This document shows, in pieces, positions 52,689 through 60,180 of a stretch of 64,000 nt of DNA (the first letter of the stretch is position 1; each line of letters opens with the position of its first letter). The notes under the pieces were generated by a model, which saw nothing but the letters and a program-made list of their open reading frames with translations, ran no database searches and was not told the origin of the DNA. The DNA is taken from NCBI RefSeq assembly GCF_000469545.1, contig NZ_KI273057.1, positions 124,001 through 188,000 of the forward strand. Direction: 5' to 3'. The DNA is from Mitsuokella sp. oral taxon 131 str. W9106. Its GTDB lineage: Bacteria; Bacillota; Negativicutes; Selenomonadales; Selenomonadaceae. The translations under genes were made by a program, and so were the position numbers.

Positions 52689-53756
52689 ATGGATCGGTTT
52701 GCTCACGGTGGAAATATATATGAGCCATCTCCTGTTGGAAGCTGGCTGGATTTTTCTGCCAATATCAATCCTTGCGGGTTGTCTCCTGCTGTTCGGCGTG
52801 CCGTTGAAATGAATATCGATGATATCGTGCATTATCCAGACCCCAATGCGCTCGCGCTTAAAAGAGCCATTTCCATGCACTACGAAGTACCTGAAAATAC
52901 GATTCTTCTCGGAAATGGTGCAGCGGAACTATTTTATTTATTCTTTTACACGTATCGACCGCGCACGATCCTTTTGCCAATTCCATCGTTCAGTGAATAT
53001 GAACGAGCCGCACTAGCAGCAAGATGCGTCGTACGATACCATCGGCTTATGCCGGAACAAAATTTTTCCTTGAATCTCAAAGCACTTATAGCGGATCTGA
53101 AAACAGCGGAGTGCCTTATTTTAGGAAATCCGAACAATCCGACTGGAACTTCATTTGACCGCAGTGAATTGCTTCCATTAGTACAGTTCTGTGCTGCTCA
53201 TGAAAAATGGCTTATTGTCGACGAATCCTTCTTGGATTTTTGTCATTCGCGAGAACAGAAGACGCTTCGCCATCTCGTAAGCGACGATCCAAAACTTTTC
53301 GTAATTCAATCCATGACGAAGTTCTACGCGCTTCCCGGATTGCGGTTAGGGTTTGGTATAGCGAATCCCTCTGTATGCAGGCACTTGTCATGTGGAAAAG
53401 ATGTATGGAATGTCAATTTATTAGCACAAAAAGCGGGTATTGCAGCTTTAAGCACACGAGACTATCAAGAGGAAAGCCGTATCCTTTTACAGAATGAACG
53501 CGACTATCTCTTGGAACGGATAAAAGACTTAAAAGGCGTGCATGCATATCATTCAAATGCGAATTTTATCCTGCTGTCTATACAAGGAACGAAATTAACG
53601 AGCCATGCATTTTCTGTAAAACTTCGTGAATATGGGATTTTAGTACGCGATTGTTCAAATTATCCTGGGCTTGCCGATGGATTCATTCGTATAGCGGTGC
53701 GCAACAGAAAGGAAAATGAACGGTTGCTGCAGGCAATGGAGGCGATTTTGATATGA
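52689..53756 (+). CDS. cobD: Threonine-phosphate decarboxylase CobD
   Basis: This PLP enzyme of aminotransferase fold I makes (R)-1-amino-2-propanol phosphate for the cobalamin linker. The 355-residue protein has LDFSANINPCG near the start, GNPNNPTG, VDESFLDF and SMTKFYALPGLRLGF with the PLP lysine. It resembles histidinol-phosphate aminotransferase, but the start and the neighbours favour CobD. ATG 52689 is six bases from AGGAGG, better than ATG 52686 (three bases). The stop overlaps the cobC start as ATGA. Confidence 0.9.
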   Translation: MDRFAHGGNIYEPSPVGSWLDFSANINPCGLSPAVRRAVEMNIDDIVHYPDPNALALKRAISMHYEVPENTILLGNGAAELFYLFFYTYRPRTILLPIPSFSEYERAALAARCVVRYHRLMPEQNFSLNLKALIADLKTAECLILGNPNNPTGTSFDRSELLPLVQFCAAHEKWLIVDESFLDFCHSREQKTLRHLVSDDPKLFVIQSMTKFYALPGLRLGFGIANPSVCRHLSCGKDVWNVNLLAQKAGIAALSTRDYQEESRILLQNERDYLLERIKDLKGVHAYHSNANFILLSIQGTKLTSHAFSVKLREYGILVRDCSNYPGLADGFIRIAVRNRKENERLLQAMEAILI

Positions 53757-54376
53757 TACGATTAGTTTTAATTCGTCACGGGCAAACAAAGTGGAACATG
53801 GAAGGGCGTTATCAAGGACAATCCGATATTGCATTAAGCGAGGAAGGCATGAAACAGGCAAAAAAGCTCGCTGAACATTTTCCCGCCGAGCGATTGGATG
53901 CAATTTACGCCAGTGATCTCCAGCGAGCAACCAAAACGGCTGAAATCATTGCAAGACCTTTCGGTCTGTCCGTTCAGTGCGAAGAAGCATTTCGCGAGCT
54001 CAGTTTTGGTGCATGGGAAGGACTTACTTATGAAGAAATCGTCCAGCGCTGGCCAAAAGCTTTGGAAAACTTTTTCCAGCATCCTGATATGCTGCAAATT
54101 CCACAAGGAGAAACGTTTCGGCAAGTGCAAGACCGTGCCATGAATCGCCTCAATGCAATTTTGCAGGAGGAAGGAGCCGAAGAGAAAACGATTGCTATCG
54201 TTGCGCATGGTGCGATTTTACGAACGATTCTAACGGCGCAGCTTTGTATTCCATTGCGCTGTGTATGGCGAATCCGTCAGTTTAATACGGCTGTCAATAT
54301 TGTTCGGTACGATGATTTCGTACCCACGGTGGAATTAATGAATGGAACGGCGCATCTGCAAATGGATTCAGAATGA
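53753..54376 (+). CDS. cobC: Histidine phosphatase, CobC-like
   Basis: The 207-residue protein has the phosphohistidine motif LIRHGQTKWN, with the catalytic His at residue 9, and later IVAHGAIL. CobC removes phosphate from alpha-ribazole phosphate or adenosylcobalamin phosphate. General phosphoglycerate mutase-like proteins share this motif. Translational overlap with cobD and the cobS-pduX-cobD context favour CobC. Confidence 0.85.
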   Translation: MIRLVLIRHGQTKWNMEGRYQGQSDIALSEEGMKQAKKLAEHFPAERLDAIYASDLQRATKTAEIIARPFGLSVQCEEAFRELSFGAWEGLTYEEIVQRWPKALENFFQHPDMLQIPQGETFRQVQDRAMNRLNAILQEEGAEEKTIAIVAHGAILRTILTAQLCIPLRCVWRIRQFNTAVNIVRYDDFVPTVELMNGTAHLQMDSE

Positions 54377-54394
54377 TTGGATGAGGTAATAGCA

Positions 54395-54892
54395 ATGAAC
54401 TTGGATTCGATTGTCATGGAAATGATCACTTTTGATAAAGGCGATGCGAAGCGTATTCAACATTTTATGAAAGTGCATGCCTTTGCTGCATTGATTGGCC
54501 GTGAAGAAAAGATTCCTTCGGATGTACAGGAAACGCTTGAAATCGCAGCCATTCTGCACGACATCGGAATCCATGCAGCAGAAGAGAAGTATCATAGTAC
54601 GGCCGGCGTATACCAAGAAAAAGAGGGGCCGCTTCCGGCAAAACATTTACTAAAAAAAATAGGGTATTCATCCCCTGTAATCGAACGCGTTTGCTATCTT
54701 ATTGGACACCACCATACCTATCAAAATGTGGATGGCATGGATTATCAAATTCTTCTTGAATCGGACTTTCTTGTCAATGCGTTTGAAGATAAGGTTTCAC
54801 AAAATGGGATTCTTGCATTTCGGCAAAACGTTTTTCGGACGAAAACGGGAATCCATTTATTAAACCAATTTTATGGCTTAGCTAGTGCATAA
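54395..54892 (+). CDS. HD-domain phosphohydrolase
   Basis: The 165-residue protein has the HD motif AAILHDIGIH with an upstream His in MKVHAFAALIG and later IGHHHTY, giving the usual metal-binding set. Members of the family cut phosphoesters or nucleotides; the substrate is unknown. ATG 54395 follows GAGG by nine bases. It starts 18 bases after the cobC stop, so it is probably in the same transcript. Confidence 0.82.
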   Translation: MNLDSIVMEMITFDKGDAKRIQHFMKVHAFAALIGREEKIPSDVQETLEIAAILHDIGIHAAEEKYHSTAGVYQEKEGPLPAKHLLKKIGYSSPVIERVCYLIGHHHTYQNVDGMDYQILLESDFLVNAFEDKVSQNGILAFRQNVFRTKTGIHLLNQFYGLASA

Positions 54893-54928
54893 GGCACTGG
54901 CAACAACATAGAGAAGGGGGTTGTATGA

Positions 54929-55588
54929 ATGATTTTGCAAGTGCCCGTTACGGCATACATTACAACGAATGCGTATTTTTTTATCCATGACGGTGATCAG
55001 CACGGCTTCTTGATTGATCCGGGCGCGGAAGCGGACAGGCTTTATCGCATTATCCAGGAACATAAATTTACAATAGAGCGCATCCTGTTAACGCATGGGC
55101 ATTTTGACCATATCGGTGCTGTAGCACAGCTACAGAGCATGCTGAAAGTACCGGTTACAATGTCCGAGCATGGATACGAATATGTCGAAAACCCAACATG
55201 GAATCTCTCAGAAAGTTTTGGCGAACCACTCACATTAAGCCATGTGGATTATCTCGTTGACGGCACAATCATTTCGCTGAAAGAAACGCCCTCCTTTCAG
55301 CTCAAATTGATTGAAACGCCCGGTCATACGACAGATGGGGCAATTTACTACAGTAAAAGCGATGCGGTTGCTTTTGTTGGAGACACCATTTTTAAATCAA
55401 GCTATGGTCGCACCGATATGTATGGTGGCAACGAAGAAATGCTATTTGCGAGCATCACGAAAAAAATCCTCCGATTGCCAGATGAAACGACATTATTGTC
55501 AGGACATTCTGACCCGACAACTGTAGCGGAGGAAAAAAAGATGCCGTGGTATGCTGAAGATCGAAAGGATGTCATTCCAATTATTTGA
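54929..55588 (+). CDS. Glyoxalase II-like MBL-fold hydrolase
   Basis: The 219-residue metallo-beta-lactamase-fold protein has THGHFDHIG (HxHxDH), ETPGHTTDGAI and FVGDTIFKSSYGRTD, and a late GHSDPT histidine. This pattern is typical of hydroxyacylglutathione hydrolase-like thioesterases. Low-G+C Firmicutes carry many of these, and the substrate is open. The stop overlaps the stop region of the opposing gene by eight bases. Confidence 0.88.
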   Translation: MILQVPVTAYITTNAYFFIHDGDQHGFLIDPGAEADRLYRIIQEHKFTIERILLTHGHFDHIGAVAQLQSMLKVPVTMSEHGYEYVENPTWNLSESFGEPLTLSHVDYLVDGTIISLKETPSFQLKLIETPGHTTDGAIYYSKSDAVAFVGDTIFKSSYGRTDMYGGNEEMLFASITKKILRLPDETTLLSGHSDPTTVAEEKKMPWYAEDRKDVIPII

Positions 55589-56045
55589 AGTGTGCATACA
55601 GCGAAAGGATAAAATACGTTAGACCGCCCGCAATGAGTGGGCCGACCGCAATTCCTTTGAAAAAAAATACACCGACCATCGTTCCAATAATCAAAGCCGA
55701 TACAACTTCGGGTGAACTCTTCAATAAAGAAACGCCGCCGCCGCCTGCAACGGCAGCTAAAATGCCGGCAAATACAGCGATGACGCCCATTGGTGTCTTA
55801 AAGGAGTCAATCATGGTCTGAAATGTAACGGTTCCATTTGCTATCGGAACAAGAATCGCAGCGGTTAAAATGATGATTCCCCAATTTAGTCCATGTGAGC
55901 CAAGCGTGTCTAATCCTGCGGCCCAACCAATCCATTCAAGCACTTTTAGTCCTAGCACGATGCCAGTTGCGTACACAACGGTCATATTGTGGCTGATCAA
56001 ACTCAACACAAACACGATGCCTAATGTAATATATGCACTTAACAA
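55581..56045 (-). CDS. UPF0756 (DUF441) membrane protein
   Basis: The minus-strand gene encodes a hydrophobic protein with four to five membrane segments and a glycine-rich motif (AGILAAVAGGGGVSLLK), as in the YeaL/UPF0756 family. TTG 56045 has GGAGG eight bases upstream and gives 154 residues, the usual length. A GTG at 56066 would put the ribosome site inside the gene. Function is unknown. It is convergent with the MBL gene, with overlapping 3' ends and no terminator between them. Confidence 0.82.
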   Translation of the reverse strand: MLSAYITLGIVFVLSLISHNMTVVYATGIVLGLKVLEWIGWAAGLDTLGSHGLNWGIIILTAAILVPIANGTVTFQTMIDSFKTPMGVIAVFAGILAAVAGGGGVSLLKSSPEVVSALIIGTMVGVFFFKGIAVGPLIAGGLTYFILSLYAHFK

Positions 56046-56128
56046 AACAAACACCTCCAACTTCACTTATTTTAACGACGAAAAATCGAGAAATCAAGTA
56101 AATCCGTATACGACTTAAAATTTAGGTA

Positions 56129-56157
56129 TTGAAATCGCATCCGGAGTATGCTAGACT
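56129..56157 (+). promoter_or_regulatory. Promoter of rplS
   Basis: TTGAAA (56129-56134) and TAGACT (56152-56157) are separated by 17 bases, giving a leader of about 65 bases before rplS. Confidence 0.65.
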
Positions 56158-56227
56158 TATGCGGTAAGGATGGTCCTCTGTGTGAGCCATAATGCTTGCC
56201 ATGAACATCTTCAGTAAGGAGGAAAGA

Positions 56228-56569
56228 ATGAATATCATCGAAATCCTAGAAAAGGAGCAGCTTCGCAACGACATTCCAAAGTTTGCTCCAGGGGACACAG
56301 TTCGTGTCCATGCAAAGATCGTCGAGGGAACGCGTGAGCGTATCCAGATGTTTGAAGGCGTCGTCATTGCACGCCAGGGGATTGGAGTACGCGAGACATT
56401 CACGGTTCGTCGAATCTCTTATGGTGTTGGCGTGGAGCGTATGTTCCCCGTGCATTCTCCGCGCATCGAGAAGATTGATGTTGTGCGCCGCGGCGTTGTT
56501 CGTCGTGCGAAGCTCTATTATCTGCGTAAACTCACGGGTAAAGCTGCTCGCATCAGAGAAAAGCGCTAA
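56228..56569 (+). CDS. rplS: 50S ribosomal protein L19
   Basis: L19 sits at the 30S-50S interface. The 113-residue protein has [26 protein letters not shown] and [24 protein letters not shown], all standard. ATG 56228 follows AAGGAGG. In most bacteria it is last in rpsP-rimM-trmD-rplS; here it has its own promoter and terminator, and trmD-rimM lie 6.3 kb away on the other strand. Confidence 0.97.
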   Translation: MNIIEILEKEQLRNDIPKFAPGDTVRVHAKIVEGTRERIQMFEGVVIARQGIGVRETFTVRRISYGVGVERMFPVHSPRIEKIDVVRRGVVRRAKLYYLRKLTGKAARIREKR

Positions 56570-56580
56570 TTTGCGCATGG

Positions 56581-56611
56581 TAGGGACTGCTTTATGCAGT
56601 CCCTATTTTAT
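56581..56611 (+). terminator. Rho-independent terminator after rplS
   Basis: TAGGGACTGC (56581-56590) and GCAGTCCCTA (56596-56605) form a perfect 10-pair stem around TTTAT, followed by TTTTATG. Confidence 0.9.
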
Positions 56612-56650
56612 GTTATGCAGATTTTTTATCGTATCAATATGGAGGTATAG

Positions 56651-57172
56651 ATGAGTTCATTAGGAGAAGAAGCAAAAGACTGGATTGTTTCCATATTAGT
56701 CGCTGTTGTTCTTGCCTTTGTGATTCGAACCTTTATTGTCGAGCTCTATATTGTTGATGGCCCGTCCATGCGGCCTACGCTCGAATCACACGAACGGCTT
56801 GTCGTAAATAAATTCATTTACGCATTACGAGCTCCAGAAAAAGGGGAGATACTAGTTTTTCAATACCCGCGCGATACGAGCCGCGATTTTATCAAGCGCG
56901 TAATTGCGACACCAGGCGACACGATCGAAATCAAAGAAGGGCGCGTTTACGTCAACGATAAGATGTTGAACGAGGACTATATCCTCGAAAAGACGCACAG
57001 TGAGTATCCGAAGGCTGTCGTTCCTGATGGAACGGTGTTTGTCATGGGCGATAATCGGAACAACTCAGAAGACAGTCGTTTTGCCGATGTAGGGTTTGTT
57101 CCCTATCACCTGATCAAAGGAAAGGCCGTTTTGGTATTTTGGCCAATTCCTGCATTCAAAGCATTGCCATGA
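56651..57172 (+). CDS. lepB: Signal peptidase I LepB
   Basis: Signal peptidase I cleaves signal peptides at the outer face of the cytoplasmic membrane. The 173-residue protein has one N-terminal membrane segment (about residues 12-31), the nucleophile Ser39 in DGPSMRPTL, the general base Lys82 in FIKRVIATPGD, and GDNRNNSEDSR. GGAGGT lies before the start. In Negativicutes and other Firmicutes it often follows rplS. Confidence 0.95.
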   Translation: MSSLGEEAKDWIVSILVAVVLAFVIRTFIVELYIVDGPSMRPTLESHERLVVNKFIYALRAPEKGEILVFQYPRDTSRDFIKRVIATPGDTIEIKEGRVYVNDKMLNEDYILEKTHSEYPKAVVPDGTVFVMGDNRNNSEDSRFADVGFVPYHLIKGKAVLVFWPIPAFKALP

Positions 57173-57189
57173 TGCTGAAGGAGACGGCG

Positions 57190-57951
57190 ATGAAACTAAT
57201 ATCTTGGAATGTAAATGGCTTGCGTGCATGCTTGAAAAAAGGTTTTATGGAAAGTTTCCTGCAGCTTGATGCGGATATTTTTGCTTTGCAGGAAACCAAA
57301 ATGCAGCCTGAACAGGCTATTTTGGATCTTCCCGGCTATACACAGTATTGGAATAGCGCGGAGAAAAAAGGCTATTCTGGAACAGCCGTTTTTTCTCGAG
57401 TCAAACCGTTGGATGTTATAAACGGAATAGGAATTGAGGAACACGACCACGAAGGGCGTGTCATTACTTTGGAATTTCCAAGCTGTTTTTTTGTTACCGT
57501 ATACACGCCAAATTCTAAACGAGGCTTAGAGCGTCTTTCTTATCGAATGGAGTGGGAAGATGCATTTCGTGCGTATGTAAAAAAACTGGATGATGCAAAA
57601 CCGGTCATTATATGCGGAGATCTCAATGTCGCACATACAGAGATGGACTTGAAAAATCCTAAAACAAATCATCATAATGCCGGCTTTACAAATGAAGAAC
57701 GCGCGAAGTTTACGGAGCTTTTGAATTCGGGCTTTATTGACACATTTCGTACACTTTATCCGACGCGTACAGCAGTCTATACTTGGTGGTCGTATCTTCG
57801 TAAGGCAAGAGATACGAATGCCGGATGGCGAATTGATTATTTTGTAGCGTCCACACGATTCAGGGAGTTTATTTTGGATGCAACGATTCATAACGAGATA
57901 TTTGGCAGTGATCACTGTCCCGTTGGCTTGGAGATTGCTACTTCTATATGA
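57190..57951 (+). CDS. Exodeoxyribonuclease III (AP endonuclease, Xth family)
   Basis: The 253-residue enzyme cuts DNA at abasic sites and has 3' exonuclease activity. Its motifs are LISWNVNGLRAC, LQETKMQ with the metal glutamate, GDLNVAHTEMDLKN, and SDHCPV with the Asp-His pair. ATG 57190 follows AAGGAGA. It lies 17 bases after lepB, and its stop overlaps the next start as ATGA. Confidence 0.95.
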   Translation: MKLISWNVNGLRACLKKGFMESFLQLDADIFALQETKMQPEQAILDLPGYTQYWNSAEKKGYSGTAVFSRVKPLDVINGIGIEEHDHEGRVITLEFPSCFFVTVYTPNSKRGLERLSYRMEWEDAFRAYVKKLDDAKPVIICGDLNVAHTEMDLKNPKTNHHNAGFTNEERAKFTELLNSGFIDTFRTLYPTRTAVYTWWSYLRKARDTNAGWRIDYFVASTRFREFILDATIHNEIFGSDHCPVGLEIATSI

Positions 57952-58439
57952 ATAAGACAAATTTGACCACGCTATGCTATATCGAACACGATGGCTGTTA
58001 TCTCATGATGCATCGCGTCAAGAAAAAAAATGACATCAATCAGGGCAAATGGATTGGGGTAGGCGGACACTTTGAACACGACGAATCGCCGGAAGAGTGT
58101 CTACTGCGCGAAACCTACGAGGAGACAGGATTTGTTTTGGATTCATTTCATCTGCGTGGCATCATTACCTTTCAGTCAGATCACTGGCAGACAGAGTATA
58201 TGTTCCTGTATACAGCAGATGCTTTTCATGGTACATTGATAAAAGACTGTCGTGAGGGAGAGTTGAGATGGATACACAAGGAAAATATGTTTGAGCTTCC
58301 ATTATGGGAAGGCGACAGGATTTTCTTCCGATTAATGGAGATGAAAAAAACCGTTTTTTCGCTTAAACTTCGATATGAAGGCAATAAACTGATCGAAACG
58401 ATTTTAGATGGAACACCGTATAGAGGATCAAACAAGTAG
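57948..58439 (+). CDS. NUDIX hydrolase, MutT-like
   Basis: The 163-residue protein has a complete Nudix box at residues 40-62, with E50, R54, E55, E58 and E59 (CLLRETYEETGF). It is similar to 8-oxo-dGTP diphosphatases. The start overlaps the exonuclease III stop, so both may serve oxidative DNA damage control. Substrate assignment remains inference. Confidence 0.88.
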   Translation: MNKTNLTTLCYIEHDGCYLMMHRVKKKNDINQGKWIGVGGHFEHDESPEECLLRETYEETGFVLDSFHLRGIITFQSDHWQTEYMFLYTADAFHGTLIKDCREGELRWIHKENMFELPLWEGDRIFFRLMEMKKTVFSLKLRYEGNKLIETILDGTPYRGSNK

Positions 58440-58460
58440 CAGAAAACGGGAGGATACACT

Positions 58461-60086
58461 TTGTCTACGCTAAAAAATGAACTCGATAATGCGATAAGAA
58501 AACGACGTACTTTTGCCATTATTTCCCATCCAGATGCCGGAAAAACGACACTTACAGAAAAACTTTTGCTATACGGCGGTGCCATTCACTTGGCAGGCTC
58601 GATAAAATCAAGAAAAACACAACGTCATGCCGTATCGGATTGGATGGAAATTGAAAAACAGCGCGGTATCTCAGTTACGAGTTCTGTATTACAATTTGAG
58701 TATGCTGGATACCGTATCAATATACTCGATACGCCAGGGCATCAGGACTTCTCAGAAGACACATATCGTACACTTATGGCCGTAGATAGTGCCGTCATGG
58801 TCATTGATGTGGCAAAAGGAGTAGAGGATCAAACAAAAAAACTTTTCAAGGTTTGCAAACAGCGCGGGATCCCTATTTTTACGTTCATTAACAAACTGGA
58901 TCATTATGGCAAGATGCCGATCGACATCTTGGATGAAATCGAGAACGTGCTCGGTATCCGCGCTTATCCCATGAACTGGCCGATTGGGACAGACGGACAG
59001 TACCTTGGCGTTTTTGATCGCCGTAATAATAAGGCCGCACTCTTTGCGGCAGACACTACACATGGGCAAGAGGCCAGAAGCGCCGATATTTACGAAGCCG
59101 CTTCACCAGAACTTGTGAAGCGTGTCGGAAATACGACATGGAAGGCGTTAAAGGAGGATTTGGAACTCCTAGATGAAGCTGGAGAAGAATTTGATTTAGA
59201 AAAGGTGGCAGCAGGAGAACTCACGCCGATCTATTTCGGTTCGGCTATGACGAATTTTGGCGTTCAAGACTTCCTTGATGGGTATATCGAACTCGCACCA
59301 CCTCCTGCACCACGTGATTCATCTATTGGGATAATTGAACCAAATGATGAAAAATTCTCTGCATTTATCTTTAAGATACAGGCTAATATGAATCCGGCAC
59401 ATCGAGATCGTTTGGCGTTTATTCGTATCTGTTCCGGAAAATTCGAACGCAATATGAATGTTTGGCATGAGAAAAGTGGGAAAATCATCAAGCTTGCTCA
59501 GCCACAGCAGTTTTTGGCACAGGATAGGCAAATTATCGATATCGCATATCCGGGAGATATCGTAGGGCTTTTCGATCCCGGTATTTTCGGCATAGGCGAT
59601 ACGATTTGCGATGAAGATAAAAAGTTTAAGTTTGCGGACTTTCCTGTATTTCCTCCAGAAAAATTTGCTCGCGTTCAAGCCAAGGATACGATGAAAAGAA
59701 AACAGTTCGTAAAGGGCATTGAGCAGTTGACCCAAGAAGGCGCGATACAGCTTTTTCAGCAGGCTGGTGCAGGAACGGAATCGTATATCGTTGGCACGGT
59801 TGGGACGCTACAGTTTGAAGTTTTGGAATACCGACTAAAAAATGAGTATCATGTCGATATCGTCATGAATATGCAGCCTTATGAATTAGCGAGATGGATG
59901 GCGGCCAAAGATGGTTCTGAAATCACACCGGCATCATTGAAAGGTGCTGATCGTGGTATGTTTGTCTATGACCTGAATGGTGCACCTGTCTTGCTTGTCA
60001 GCAACGAATGGGCATTAGGATGGATTACAGATAACAATCCGAACCTGCTCTTAAATCATGTTCCATTTGATAAAAGAGAAGTATAG
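58461..60086 (+). CDS. prfC: Peptide chain release factor 3 PrfC
   Basis: RF3 is a translational GTPase that recycles RF1 and RF2. The 541-residue protein has G1 ISHPDAGKTTLTEKL, switch I SDWMEIEKQRGISVTSS, G3 DTPGHQDF and G4 NKLD, and the RF3-specific C-terminal region. The start is TTG 58461 behind GGGAGG (58448-58453). It is followed by a perfect inverted repeat. Confidence 0.95.
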   Translation: MSTLKNELDNAIRKRRTFAIISHPDAGKTTLTEKLLLYGGAIHLAGSIKSRKTQRHAVSDWMEIEKQRGISVTSSVLQFEYAGYRINILDTPGHQDFSEDTYRTLMAVDSAVMVIDVAKGVEDQTKKLFKVCKQRGIPIFTFINKLDHYGKMPIDILDEIENVLGIRAYPMNWPIGTDGQYLGVFDRRNNKAALFAADTTHGQEARSADIYEAASPELVKRVGNTTWKALKEDLELLDEAGEEFDLEKVAAGELTPIYFGSAMTNFGVQDFLDGYIELAPPPAPRDSSIGIIEPNDEKFSAFIFKIQANMNPAHRDRLAFIRICSGKFERNMNVWHEKSGKIIKLAQPQQFLAQDRQIIDIAYPGDIVGLFDPGIFGIGDTICDEDKKFKFADFPVFPPEKFARVQAKDTMKRKQFVKGIEQLTQEGAIQLFQQAGAGTESYIVGTVGTLQFEVLEYRLKNEYHVDIVMNMQPYELARWMAAKDGSEITPASLKGADRGMFVYDLNGAPVLLVSNEWALGWITDNNPNLLLNHVPFDKREV

Positions 60087-60105
60087 TATTTCATCGATGA
60101 TTTCA

Positions 60106-60142
60106 TATAACTTCCGATAAGTATAAATTATCGGAAGTTATA
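60106..60142. repeat. Perfect 15-bp inverted repeat between prfC and hypF
   Basis: TATAACTTCCGATAA (60106-60120) and TTATCGGAAGTTATA (60128-60142) are exact complements around a seven-base centre. There is no T run, so it is not a typical terminator. A TATAAT at 60139-60144 overlaps the right arm, so it could be an operator for hypF. Confidence 0.85.
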
Positions 60143-60180
60143 ATTATAGTAAGACGTATTCCAAATGAGGTGCATATTCT

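Noticed and set aside
60106-60142. Rho-independent terminator after prfC
   Set aside because: The stem is perfect but AT-rich and no T run follows on the plus strand; listed as inverted repeat instead.
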